A stretch of DNA of 64,000 bases from Angiostrongylus vasorum (lineage: Eukaryota; Nematoda; Chromadorea; Rhabditida; Metastrongylidae). Where the stretch lies: positions 124,001 through 188,000 of the forward strand of contig JADANN010000433.1 of assembly GCA_018806985.1 (NCBI GenBank). The letters run 5' to 3'. The position numbers and the translations under genes were made by a program. Of the stretch, positions 1 through 12,500 are shown piece after piece. The notes beneath the pieces are model-generated. The model was not told the DNA's origin. It searched no databases and saw only the letters and a program-made list of their open reading frames with translations. How positions within the stretch are numbered: the stretch's first letter is position 1; each line of letters opens with the position of its first letter.

Positions 1-190
1 GGCGAAACGAAGGACCCGCATGGTGTGTGGTGAGCGCGTTACTCCCGGAAAGGACAATAGCGGGTTCGTTCCCCACTATAGGCACCTGCGGTCCAGAGTT
101 TTGCAAATATCTCAGCTTCGTTCGAGTTATACTTCGCAATATAACCTGCCACTAAAAAAGAGTAGGCAGTAAATAATAAGTCAAAATTAT
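1..190 (+). repeat. tRNA-derived SINE, family A
   Basis: The stretch resembles a tRNA head: an A-box-like TGGTGTGTGGTGAGCGCG and a B-box-like GGGTTCGTTCCCC, followed by a body with CACCTGCGGTCC and TTTGCAAATATCTCAGC, and a tail with TTTCGCAATATAACCTGCC and AGTAGGCAGTAAATAA. The same unit recurs more than ten times in the window in both orientations. It is cut by the window start. Family A is my label. Confidence 0.75.
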
Positions 191-439
191 GTCTTTCTAC
201 CTAGTTAAGGTAGGAACAATGGAAGAGTCGAAAATGCGTATACGGGACACATGCTCTAGTTTGACGACAAGTTGTCCATTATGTTGACTTCTCGACTCAG
301 ATACAGATAGCTAAAGTATCCGTTGACATTTATTTTGTTGAGTGTGATTGGGATGTTACAAACAGTTCCATTTCCCACGAATTCTGTTGTTGTGAAGTTT
401 AATTAGAGACCAATTCCTTCACATGCTAGAATACGGCTA

Positions 440-545
440 AGAGAAAGACAAAGCGATAGCCTTGGTTAGTGCGGTGGACAGCACGTTAGCTCTCGGAAGG
501 GATAATAGCAGGTTCGAATCTTAGTGAAAGGCGTCTTTTAGTGGC
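440..545 (+). repeat. SINE family A head, divergent
   Basis: An A-box-like GGTTAGTGCGGTGGACAG and a perfect B-box core GGTTCGAATC are spaced as in a tRNA gene. The sequence between them does not fold as a normal tRNA and the body is lost, so I read this as an old SINE head and not a functional tRNA gene. Confidence 0.5.
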
Positions 546-559
546 TTTTTGAATTTTTG

Positions 560-830
560 GCTTTCACAGCTTTGACGTTAAAATGCTGAATATGCGGGCG
601 GTATTCTTCATCAATGCTATCGACAAGGGTATCTTTCTAAAAGCTGATTAGAGATCTTGAAAAACCCCAATTTACCGTGGTTATGGGATTTCGGTGCCTG
701 AATTTGCTGGCTTCTCTCCTATTTGCGGAAAAAAGATTCTTGTGCAAATTAGATAAAGGCCAGATTTCTGTGTGTGTGAATTTTAGAGATGACAGCGACA
801 TCGGTTAAGCAAAATTTTCGATTTGCCCTA
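560..830 (-). mobile_element. RTE LINE fragment (endonuclease/RT linker region)
   Basis: This matches, base for base over short runs, the part of the minus-strand RTE element at about 5,210-5,480. Shared blocks include TATCGACAA, GACAGCGACATCGGTTA and the CTCCT-TT-GCGGAAA region. No open frame survives. It is probably a 5'-truncated or internally deleted copy. Confidence 0.6.
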
Positions 831-1761
831 GAATGAATTAACATTTAGTCGGTGGTTGTAGTCAGAATTGAACATTTAGAAAGTGAGTAATGTAGTAGTT
901 AGACAGCCTTCGCTGGGAGCGTTTAAGTGTTTATTACTCTATTCAACAAAAAGCTGACTTTCTGCTTATCGAGAGCAAAGACAATATATAGGTATAACCC
1001 GTGAAGATTACAGACAGTGGAGGGCACTCATCAGGTCGATTTCTCTTGTCGACATTCTGTGAAATATTTGCGAATATTTGTTATTTGGCAACATACAACG
1101 TCGAGTTTGAAAGAAGAATGCTGAAGATTGAACTGATCGTTCGAGCGAAACGAGATGTGATAATAGGCACCCAAATGAATTCAATTGTTCCTCAATGCCA
1201 TTCTGGTCTCTTATATGTTGCTGACTGTAAAACATCTTTTTCCAAACTTGGGAAACTGTACATCTGTGCAAGTAAACAGTATAAGCAGTAAAACGATACC
1301 AAAATTGATGCTCAGTGACAATATTAAACGTAAGATTTCAGTTTCTATAATAAAACAATGGAGTAGGATCAGCAGCATATGGAAGATAAAGCACAACCCA
1401 ACCCGATGTGCACTGAGAGACGAACACCAATCTCTGATGGCCAATTTTAAACGTCAGATGAAGGCATATGCTTGTAGAGTAGACATAATTGATTTCTAGT
1501 TCACGTTTTTATGCAGATATTAACGCCGGACAGAATTGCACAGTGTTAAGTCAGCCGATGGTTTTCAAAGTGTTCAGATACTGGGACGGAAATATATTAC
1601 AAAACAACTTCCATCCGGTCTCAAGCAAGTGGATTTGTTCGTAGAATTAATTTAGAGATAAAGAAAGGAACTCTTGCAGCAAAACAGATAATAGTTTGTG
1701 TTTTAAAGCGAGTGCCTCTGTGTGGCATATATTTTTATTTTGCTATAGTTCATTGGAAAGC

Positions 1762-2060
1762 CAAGGACGCGTGTGGCACAGTGGTTGGAGGCGCCACTGC
1801 GACACACACGTGGAATCGATCCCCGCGCCATGACTTACCAAGCCTTCTCATCCCTCCGGGGTCGGCAAATTGGTACCACACTTGTCTGGGAGGATAGCAG
1901 CACTGTCTCGATACATCGGTAGAGCACCGCGAGTCATTGTAAACGACATATTTGCATTCAATCACCTCCAACGATACTTAATGAAGTCGAATGCATGGCT
2001 CATACCTCAGGAATTGATAAAAGCTGAGAGCTTTACCCTTTTTTATCCTTTTGCAATTCA
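1762..2060 (+). repeat. tRNA-derived SINE, family B
   Basis: The head has A-box-like GTGTGGCACAGTGGTTGGAG and a B-box-like GTGGAATCGATCCC. The body has GTACCA-ACTTGTCTGGGAGG, GCAGCACTG-CTCGATACATC and TGCATTCAATCACCTCCAAC, and the tail has GATTGATAAAAGCTGAGAGC then CCTTTTTTATCC. The full unit is about 290 bp and recurs at least a dozen times in this window. Family B is my label. Confidence 0.75.
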
Positions 2061-2085
2061 TTGGTGGACCTCCATGCTCAAATTC

Positions 2086-2250
2086 CAGGACCGATGTTCT
2101 CTTAACCTCGGCATTGCTAAGTAGTTCATTGTTTTTTCTTCATGAGCAAATACAAAATTGTTAGTAAAGCATTTATTACGGCATTAATACAATAGCTGAC
2201 GTTTCGGCTGTTTCGCTTTCTTCAGTACCTCAGACGGTCGAAATGACACA
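2086..2250 (-). mobile_element. Penelope-like element terminus remnant
   Basis: It holds the terminal motif seen at other Penelope-like copies here (CTTAACCTCGGCATTG on the plus strand). On the minus strand it holds the core CTGAAGA (2,219-2,225), a short stem, then GAAACGTCAGC (2,195-2,205). No protein-coding part remains. Confidence 0.5.
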
Positions 2251-2396
2251 CAATTCACTCAGCCAAAGTTCGTGGATTACGAATTAGTAAATGCTGTAGC
2301 AACAAGCTCGTATTTGCCCATCAACAAAATCAACGAATTTTAATAAATTTCAAATCCAACGTCCAACCTTAAGAGTAGAGTTTTTGGAAATCTTCG

Positions 2397-3000
2397 TTAC
2401 CATGGATGCTCTTGGCCATTATGGCCATAAACTTTGACGGCTTCTCGGTCTGTTTTTCCAATTATAACCTGTTGTTCGCTCATGATGTTACGTTCCTCAG
2501 GCGCTTTCCTTAATTTTATCCTAGCGTAGAAACTGTCAGTGAGGACCTTGAAAGTTAGTATAACCTTCCCTGTAGTACTTTGTGGAGTCTGTATAGAAGC
2601 TGCGATCATATCTTCTTCATTGTTTGATGTTTGCGTGTAAACGACGAAGATTATCAAAGGTGGCATCGATTCAAATTTCTTCAGTCGTGAGCTCCGACTC
2701 TGGTAGTTAAGTGCACGTAGGATTCAGTGTTCCCAGCCAAACTCTTGCTGATGAGGGACGCTAACGCCACCGACTCTCCATTTGTCGTGTGTTCGGACGA
2801 TTCGTTTCATCGCTGTCATAGATCGTGTTAAACAAACGCTATCCTTTCGTGCTAGAAAATCTGGTAACGTAGTGCTGCGAGCGTCAAACATATGACAGCT
2901 ACAGATTGTCACCATAATTCTTCCAGATTGAAAGGTCTCAGAACTGGTCTGCCGTTTTAGCGCCTTCTCTCTACTAGTAATTCTCCACGTCGCCATATCG
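2397..3000 (-). mobile_element. RTE LINE 5' fragment (endonuclease domain)
   Basis: Two open pieces (2,397-2,666 and 2,724-2,996) read as the N-terminal apurinic/apyrimidinic-type endonuclease of an RTE non-LTR retrotransposon. The clearest match to the copies at 5.7-6.0 kb and 14.7-14.9 kb is the block PPLIIFVVYTQTSNNEED followed by FKVL. The frame is broken between the two pieces and no RT domain is attached, so this is a dead fragment sitting directly 3' of a larger copy. Confidence 0.6.
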
Positions 3001-3157
3001 GAAATCCTTCAGGGTCATGACAATGAGGCGGTTCTATTTTTGCAGTACTTGGTAATCGGTATCTATGCGCAGCTTGCAGATGTTTCAGCGTATGGAATAT
3101 ATACACTCACCGGTAACTTGCCAATCTCTTTTCCAACGCTAGACGTGAAGCCCATTT

Positions 3158-5960
3158 CTAAGAAGTGATTCCTGACCCTCTCCGTGATCCCCCACTTACT
3201 CGATTGCAGGCTTTTGGCCGAACGAGCTCATAGAATACAATTTGCATAGTCGCGCATGAATCACCTGTATCACCTATAGTCCCTTTGATCGTCGAATGAC
3301 TCGAGCGAGCACCAGTAAATCTTCCATTTTTTTCCCTGTCACGTGCAACACTAGCCTTGTGGCTTCTGTTCGCTCCAGGGACTCGTTGAGCACCATATCT
3401 TTCTTCTATGCTCTTCGTGAAGAACTCTGACCATCGGATTGATGGTCTTCCTGGAGCACGTTTGACATCCCGAGGAATCCAGTCACTAACGGCTCTTGTC
3501 CATCGGTTGTCATTCAAACGCATTACGTGTCTGGTCCACCTTATCTTCGAATGTTTGGCGTACAGAACGGCACCTTTGAATTTTGATCGTTGACGCAGGT
3601 CGGAGATTCGGATCTCATCCTTGGCTTGCGTAAAACGGGCTACTCCTAGCATCGTTCTTTCTACTGCGCATTCGAAAATGCTGGGTGATCTTTCATCATG
3701 CTTACGCAGCAACAAGTTTTCTGATGCATACGTTAGGGTAGGAAGTAACGTTGAGTCGAAAAGGTGGGCACGGAGTCAGATGTTCTTTGTTCTCCTCACT
3801 ATGTCCTCGATGCTCTCGAAAGCTCCGCAAGACACTCGTTTCCTTCTGCTTAACTCTGGAGCTAAGTCGTTCATCATATTGATTTCCCGACCTAGATAGA
3901 CATAACTGGAGTATTCGTAGATATTCGTTCAGTAGAGCGTGAATGGGCCATACGAGACCAATCCGTTACTCATGAACATTCATGAACATCGTATTTGTGA
4001 GATTTAGTCGAAGAGCAATCTTTCCACAGGCTTTATCAAAGTCGGCAAGCATACGCTCCACTTTTCTAATGTTTGGTATTATAAGGACGATGTCATCAGC
4101 AAAGCGAAGATGGTGCAACTGCCGACCATCGATTTTCACTCCCATGTTATACCATTCCAGTGTTCGCATGGCGTTCTGGAGGGTGGCGGTAAACAATTTT
4201 GGCGAGATGGCATCGTCTTGCCTAACCTCTCTTTTGACGTCAATGTTAATATCGTTGTAGAGTGGTAATGTCTTGGTTCTGAATTTTTTGTACAGCTCAC
4301 AAAGAATCTTTATGTACTGAGTAGGGACTCACTGACTATCCAGGAATTCCATGACTGCTTCTATCTCATTTCTGAATCAAAGGCCTTCTGTAAATCGATG
4401 AAAGTGAGACAGAGCGGTCTTTTGTACTCTCGCGATACTTCAATGAGCCTTGTTACCATGTGGATATGGTCCATTGTACTAAATCATTTTCGAAACCCTG
4501 CTAGCTCACATGGCTGTACCTCGTCGAGCGTTCTGTCAATCCTGTTTAGGATTACTCGAGTGAAAAGTTTGCAGACGACAGACAGCAAGCAAATTGGGCG
4601 ATAGTTGCCGATATCGTGTAGGTCAGTCTTCTTGAACAATAACCCGGTCTTGCTGGTCTTCCACTGAGTAGGGTGAGTACCTTGCATTCAGACAGGTAAC
4701 GTGTGAAGAGCCGAGCCAGTGTGTTTACGAGGACTGGTGGAAGGTTCCTCAGGTGTTCTGGTCTTATCCTCCCTGGACTTGGTGCTTTTCGATTTTTCAC
4801 TGACGAAATGGCATGTCGGAATTCGGAAGGCAGAACCGGTGGTGCAACATATCCATCGTCCTTTATTTCATGTGACGGAAGATGGACGTGGCTATTGAAG
4901 AGATCTGAGTAGTACTCGTAAATGATTTTGTCCATTGCCTTTCTGGACGCTGTAACTGTTCCATCTGGGTGTTGGAGTGTAACTGTCTTGGTCTTATAAT
5001 TGGAGAAGCTATGGACTTTGTGAATGTTTTTCCCCAGTCTGTGCAGCTTCGACCACTACTGCTGCTCTTCTCTCTTTAAGACCTCTTATTGCCTGTCTGC
5101 ATTGTTTTTGCAAGTTCGGACGTTAGTTCGAGGTTAGTTGCTGCTCGTGCGATTCCACTCTAGTGTATCAGCTCGAGTGTTTCTGGACACAGACGTCTCT
5201 TGGTGACTTTCGAACTCTCAGCTTTCATAGCGCTAACGTGAAGCTGTTGTATGAGCCGATCGTGTTCTCCGTCGATGTTATCGACAACGGCATCTTCCCA
5301 GCAGCCGACTAGTAAGTTGAATAAGCCCCAGTTTACGGTGGTTCTGGGACTTCGGGTTTTTGAATTTAGCGGCTTTTTCTCCTTTCCGCGAGAAATAGAA
5401 TCTTGCACGAAGGAGACGCTGGTCTGATCCTGTGCAGAGTTTTGGGACAACAGCGACATCGGTTAGGCAAAACCTTTTATTTACTATGATGTGGTCTTTT
5501 TCGTTATGGTACTCTCCATTGGGAGACTCCCACGCCCAGCGTTGAGGCTGAGGCTTCTGGAATTGCGAGTTACCATAGATGGTCTTGGTCGCCAAGATAA
5601 ACTCAGATAGCCGCTCACCCTGTTCGTTCCATTCTAAAGTGGGGCCCCAGTGTGACGTTCTTCAGACGTTATTCTTGTTCCAATCTTGGCGTTGAAATGA
5701 TGACCTTGAAGATTGTATGGTCTTCTCTGTAGAACTTCTCCAAGTCCACATGGAACGCTTCGACTTCTTCTTCGTCGTAGTTTGATGTCGGCACGTAAAC
5801 GACGAAGATTGTCAAAGCCGGTATTGATCCATATCTTTTAATCGTAAACGTCCGGTTCAGGTTGGAATTGTTACATATGTACGTCATCGGCCTGGCCGAG
5901 ACGTGACGACGCGCATGGATCTGTTCAAATAAATGCAAAAAGCCATATTTTCGCAAAACT
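3158..5960 (-). mobile_element. RTE-type non-LTR retrotransposon, decayed
   Basis: Reading 5' to 3' on the minus strand: an endonuclease block at 5,956-5,669 (LTIFVVYVPTSNYDEEEVEA), a linker at 5,595-5,160, an RT N-terminal region at 4,935-4,484 ([15 protein letters not shown]), the RT catalytic region at 4,196-3,966 ([16 protein letters not shown]), and a C-terminal RTE domain at 3,715-3,300 ([19 protein letters not shown]). FADD is the RT active site. At least five frame breaks separate the pieces, so the element is not autonomous. It is the same family as 14,640-17,300 but on the opposite strand. Confidence 0.85.
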
Positions 5961-6585
5961 ATTTCCTACACTGATATTCTTCTCAGTCGAGCAAAATCCC
6001 GCTTTTGGTCCGCGTTTAGTCGCTGTCGTCCACTCGGGGCCAGCCACTTTTTCCGCATTACTAACCGGCCGGGGATCCGTTATTGAAGGAGATCTGTGCG
6101 CAACTTATTTATGATTTCCACGCAAGAGTTCAACTAAGAGCGAGTTTATAATTGTGCATCTGATGCTGTAACCAACGAATTCTATAGTAACTAGCTAAAA
6201 GTCATCCAAACGATTGGTGTTTAACGCATTTATGGGCGGAGGACACAATATTTGCGTAAGTGAAAAGAAGCGTAGCTTAACAGGTTGTGGAGAGGCAAAG
6301 TCATCATCTCGTAATAATGCGTTAACGCCAGAGGCCGCTGTAAATGTGACTGGACTATTTGGCCATAGTGGACGAGAATTCTTAATTAGCTTTTCTTCTA
6401 CTTACTGGCGCTGCCTCGTTAAGTCGCAAAGAAGGGTTATTGAGCGAAAACCTGAAAAATGAAGCCCACTTTCATCATTATTGAGCTCGTATCATCTATG
6501 CACGTAAATCTTCCATTCGCAATTGATAATTTCAGTAAGTTGGCGCTTGAAGAAGAGTGCTAGTGGGTGGTGGCGAACAAAACGG
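5960..6585. other. Unassigned stretch
   Basis: I recognise no gene, RNA or repeat here. An open frame at 6,214-6,462 (+) has no family signature and no plausible splice context. Confidence 0.4.
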
Positions 6586-6590
6586 TTTGA

Positions 6591-9500
6591 GTTACGTGAA
6601 AGTCTGCTATGACGCGAAAAACTACGCAGAATTTGCAGAACAACTGCGCACTGAGCATACGGTAGCTGTCCAAGAAAACTTTTCGACGATTCACATTAAC
6701 TCTGTTTGGTCTTTATTCATGAACATCGAAGGCTAACTGTAAACCTGAAAACACTGAGTGTAGCAGAAGTAGCACGAAATATTTGCTCCCTATCCTTACA
6801 TTTTATTTTAATCACTGCGTAAAATGACATCGTTTAAGATGGAAAGTCATTCCCAGGCCCCAGTTCCTATTCACTTTGGCATTGATCAGCGAGTTTGTTT
6901 TTTTTGATGACCACATATGAATATGTAGATATAACACATGTATGTCTTTGCTTGAGCTCTTTTTAGAGATGGGATACCGCGTACCCCAACTCATGGTAAG
7001 ACGCCGCTCATAACCATACTCTTACGAAACAGCATCAACTCCATCCTTGATATTCACCTTTAGGTCTAATTCGGCTGGGCTTAAATCGCTTATTATTGTG
7101 TTGTGCATAAACGGTTAGGTGAACCAAGTGGGAACGTAGTGGATAGAAGTGCTCCGCTGTACAAATGTTGTCGTTTGTTAGATCCAAAGCTATCAGCTGA
7201 CCAAACCCTTATACCGTCTCGATGGTTTTCTGGGTGATAAGTGATCTGACTATGTGCGTGCACTGATGAGCTTACACGAGGTTGTTAAAACATCATTAAG
7301 GTTTATTTTTTTAGGTCATTAGCGTTTTAGCACATCCATATTCTTCTGAACGGCAGTGATTCTAGGCGATTGTCACAGTCGCTCATTCTTGCGATATGAA
7401 TGTTCTTTATCGCATCGAATGTAATCGAGTAGTGTGAGACACAGCTGGATTACGAAATTTAGAAATATCTGATTTGCACACCGTTGCGTTGCGGAAGATC
7501 ATTGTAGGAACCAAATATGCATTGAATCGTCTTTGTGGCGCTTAAATAATTAGAATGTCTTCCATCCTTCATCACCAGAAGAATGGCAACGGCGAATTTA
7601 CTTAAATATTACATGTTTTATTTCATACGTCTTCGAATGTCCGCAATGAAATTCACTCGTGAATATACTTGAAACTGCGGTAAAGCGGATTGATCTTTAG
7701 AGATTTAGCATGATCGAAGAGTACGGCAAAACAAATGCTTCTAGTCTTCAAAAACTGGGACTTGAACACTAGAATGAACTTCTGCTTGTTTATTAACATG
7801 CGTAAGTCGCCGGAGTCCATGTGCCTTCACTGACCGAATTGCATGGATACGAAGCTGTCAGCTGTGTTGTAGTTGTGGTCGTTGAGCGACGCGGGAAGCC
7901 TCATACCCTCTCTGTGAATCCGTTTCTAGTTGTGGTGCTTTTAACAACAAAGTACACACAGGTTACTTTTTGTTCTTTTTTAAGAGTAGAGATAATGTTT
8001 TTTTGAAGTCACTTTCAAGCTGCAGATTCCAGTCGACTTGATCTCGGACTAGTGGCCGAAACAGTTCCAAGCACGTTTTAGGCAATCTGGCTCTCCACTA
8101 ACATAGAGAAAATCACTCATTTGTATTGTTGTCTTAGAATAACTATGTAGTCACTTTTACTGCGCTTTCAGTCCGTTACACCTACCACTTGCTAAAGCTC
8201 CTAATACGTGCTTGACAAATGATGTGCTCGACAAACGATAGGAAAGTATAGAGCTCTCGGCTTTGATCAACTCTTGTGGGTGCGTCATGCATTCGACTTC
8301 GTTAAACGTCGTTGGTGGTGATCGAATGCATGTCTGGCCTTTACAACGATTGCGGCCTACCGATGTATCGAGCCACTGCTGCCATCCTCCCATACAGGTC
8401 TGCAAGCAATTTGCCGACACCTGAGGGATCGAGGACTTAGTGGGCTAGTGCGCGGGCATCGATCTCATGTCCACTGCAGGACTCCTCCGACCAGTGCACT
8501 ACACACTCACCTTGGCATATGATGCGTTGATCGAGTTCTTTTCTAAATTGATCAACATTAAGGCGATTTCGGCTATCGATCGGACGATGCTTATCGTCGA
8601 CGCGTTTGATTTCTCAAAGTCATCAAAGCTTAGCATCGAAGTCTATCTTAATCTTCTATTGTACGCAACAGTTGCTTCTTTTCGCTCTCGATCACAGAAA
8701 TAATAGTTTTCAAACGCTTGCAAATAATAAGGTCTTAATTTAGAAGAGATGGATCACTCAGTGTGGATGATGATCGACGAACAAATGAGGTACATTAAAA
8801 GACTCGCCGAGGAAACTCCAGTTGCAGAGAGTTTCACGGTATGTATTCTCTCTATTTTTTGTGAAGACTTTTCAGAGTTTGCTTTTTAACTGTAGGAATC
8901 TTATCAAAACGTGTAGGTTACGTGAGACAATTTTTGTTTTTTCTACATAATCCGAAATCACAAATAGAGTGTGAACCACTACATGCATTAAATTCGCTTC
9001 TTCGGATCCATCATCCTCTGATTTTGGTTGTTGCTTCGGTTGGTATTTGATGTCCTCTGTCTACTTTAAGAATATCGTTAGATGCTGCTCGAGTCCATTC
9101 TCACCCGAATCCTGAGAAAACCGTACTAGTGCGCCAACAGTTATTTCCCAGTTTCCGACCATCGGAGGAGAATTTGCAGCCTTATGAATTAGATTCTTCC
9201 ATGATCTCAGAGATTTTGTTACAAACGACAAGGTCTTTGATGCCTATGCCTAGGAGCTACAGCTTCGTAGTTGTTGGAAACTACTGTTTAAAAGGTCAAT
9301 TTCTGGGATACTTCTTCCTCCTTCTTTTCTCTTTCCTCTTTCTTTGCGTACACTGGCAGCTGTATCTCTAACCTTTTTATTTACTGCCTGTTCTTTTTAA
9401 CGGCAGGGTATATTGCGAAATATAACTTCAATGATGCTGAGATATTTGAACTAGCTGAGAGAAGCATAACGATGGGCCCGCATGGTGTGGTTGTGAACGC

Positions 9501-12500
9501 GTCACTCCCAGGAAAGGACAATAACGCGTTCGTTCCCCACCGCAGACACCTGTGGTCCGGAGTTCTGCAAATATCTCAGCATCGTTGAAGTAGTATCTGA
9601 AAGCTTTGATCGTAATTCAACTTTCTAAAGGTAGGTGTTAAAATGTGCGTTAAATATCCGTAAGTGTGAGAAAAAACAGAAATTTCAAAAACCTTCAAAG
9701 AGCGTTAGTTAAACGACCGTATGAAAGGGTTGGTTGGAGCACTAACACTTCGACGCCGGCTCAGAAAACTTTACAGGTGCAAAATATTGATGTACCTGCT
9801 ATGTAGACTTGTTTATTTTTCTTCAACCGACTTTCCTAATTTCCCTAAGGAGTTAAAATTCTCTTTAAAGGCGACGGTGATTGGAATTGCTTGCCGCCTA
9901 AGAATTCGAGATTGTATTAATAAGGCTCAAGTTCAATTTGATGAGTGAAGTACCAACGGGAGGATGTGATCGTTTTGTGTTGAGAATAATTCAAAACTTG
10001 CTTGAAGCTCCTCTTAACGAACGTAGGGGTCTGTTTCAGTAAAATTACCGTTTAGCCGTTAAAACGATTCTGGCTTTCCAATCTGATCTTTTTATTGGAT
10101 GGAAGTCTGAAGATTCGAGACTATTGTTCTTCGAACATCACGACAATTTAGCTTTTTTTTTACTGTTGGGACTGTGGACGAACTTTCGAACACCTTAAAT
10201 TTTAAGTATATCCCTGCAGTGTGGACGTTTTAGACCATCACCTGAATTCTTCTGTGTGGTTTTGAAGGAGGATATTTGTCAAGGAGATCGATACGCATGG
10301 GACAGCGTTTACAAGGCCTATCAGGATGCAAAAAGTCCAACGGAGAAGAATGATCTACTCGTACCCATGGCATCTAAAATGCAAACAACACTCGTTTATT
10401 AGTTAGCCACTTAAGCGTCATACATGTTTACGACTTCACTAACTTCAAACATTTTCCTTCCTTTTGAAACAGTTTCATAGCTTTTTAATTTTTTTTGCTA
10501 TCCCTCATCTATTTCTGCTAGGTTGTTCGGAGACCAATCCAAGATTTGTTATTTTATCGTCTTTGTGTACGCTTTGGTAATAATCGTTTTATGTAACAAA
10601 TATAAAGTTCATTTTATGCTATTTTACTCTTGTGATTGAAGTCAAATACAAATTCTGTTTCTAACAAATTCTTGGGCGCGTGTGTCGCAGTGGTCGGACT
10701 CGCCATGCAACAAACACGTGGGATTGATCCGCGCGCCCATGGCCCACCAAGTCTTCCATCCCACCGGGGTCGGCCAGTTGGTATCAGACTTGTCTGGGAG
10801 GATATCAGCACTGGCTCGATACACCGATAGGCCACCGCGAGTCATTGTAAGGACCAGATATGCATTCAATAACCTCCAAACGACGCTTAATGAAGTCGAA
10901 TGCATGGTGCATTTCTCAGGGATTGATCAGCGCCAAGAGCTTTGTCCTTTTTATCCTTTTAACAATTCTTGTAGGTTAGAACTTCAAAACAAAATAGCGA
11001 TTTCTAAAAATTCAGTTCTATAAATTCAGACGTGGACGCAGTGCACTGAAGCGGCTCGAACGATAAATATTATAGAATGTAGGCTCAGGGAAGTGGTATC
11101 GAACGTAGATTGCAGCTGTCCGGAAAATTTGGAGGATTTCGTCGTGGAGAATTCGACCCCCGAAGATGGGGAAGGTCGTGGAAGTCTTTCTGCTATGGAC
11201 AACTATAAATTAAAGGCTTTGATGAAGGAAAATGCGCACAGAACTAGAAGAAGCTTCGATTCATTCGATTTTGGACATTTAAACTCTTTCGAAGAACTTA
11301 ACAATTCGAAAGTCAAAGAAGTTCGACATGTAGACGCAGCGTGAATGGACGACAAACAAGGAATTGCCGGTTTTTGGGCATTGTCAGCACTTCTTCAACA
11401 TAGTCAAAACATGCTGTTCCCCGCAGTATTGTGAGGCGAGACGAGAATTGAATTCAGCAGAGCACCTGGGAGACAACAGCAACTCGGTGAAGCTCCATAG
11501 CACGTTTCAAAGTAGAAATTGCACTGAATGAAGGTCATGCTGACCATTACCGTTCCGTGGTCCAACGCAAGTTTACTGCATCACAGTTTCCCTATTCCAA
11601 CTAAAACGATTAAAGCGGGCAGTTATATGCTGAAAAGTCGAGGAAATGCACCAGAAATTTCAGTAACTTATCCCGCATTGGCCAACAACGAGCATCATTC
11701 TCCCCAATAACGTGCCGCTAGACGCTAGCGAAGTTGAACGAGCTGGACTACGAAACTCTGCATCATCCACCATACCCTCGTCCATTCACCTACCCAATTC
11801 ACCTATTCAATTCTTCAACTATCTCGATATCTTTCTTTGCGAGAAGTGTTCGAGTGTTTCCAAATCCATTCTGGGGCGAAAATTGTCTTCAACAGTTTCA
11901 TCGCCTTCAGAAGTGTAGAGCTCGATTCAACCGGAGCACATCGATTTGCGCCCGATTGGCAAAAATATCTATATTTTAATGGTTTATATTCCGATTAATA
12001 AAGCTTAATCTGACCTGAGGTGTGCCACCTTAAGATAAAAGTGGAAGTCATGGATTAATTTCCGAACAATCTAGTGGTTTCCAATCGAAACTGACGAAGA
12101 AATTTGCATAAAATCTGCTTTTTTTCTGGCTTAGGCTTAGGCTCAGAGGCAGCCCCTAAGGCTACAACATGTTTCTTTCCTGGGTGGATAAACCAATGTT
12201 TAAGCATATTCATCCCTAGTACGAGAAACAAAATATTGCTGCTTCTGCTATCATTGTAATAGTTGCTCGTTTTCCTTAGAATATTCAAATTTTCAAGCTC
12301 CTTAATTGCAGTGTTTTTCCTAAAATCTTTTTAGAGTGTTACGCTATTGCCTAGACGGTTCGTTGGTTCTGCCGAACGTCGTTCCGTCCGTTCTTTTCGT
12401 ACTCGAAGAACAGTGCCACTAGAACGCTTACGTGGCGTTTCTTTCGTACCAACTACAAGTATTTCGTGGAAATGTACGATCAGAAAATTTTCGGTTCCTG

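Noticed and set aside
440..540. tRNA gene suggested by A- and B-box-like sequences
   Set aside because: The arms do not pair into a cloverleaf and the unit is one of many diverged SINE heads with attached bodies.
8467..8703. 78-codon frame starting [14 protein letters not shown] as one exon
   Set aside because: Its first third is the SINE head and the next part is intron. Only 8,563-8,670 fits the peptidase, and it joins in phase to 6,661.
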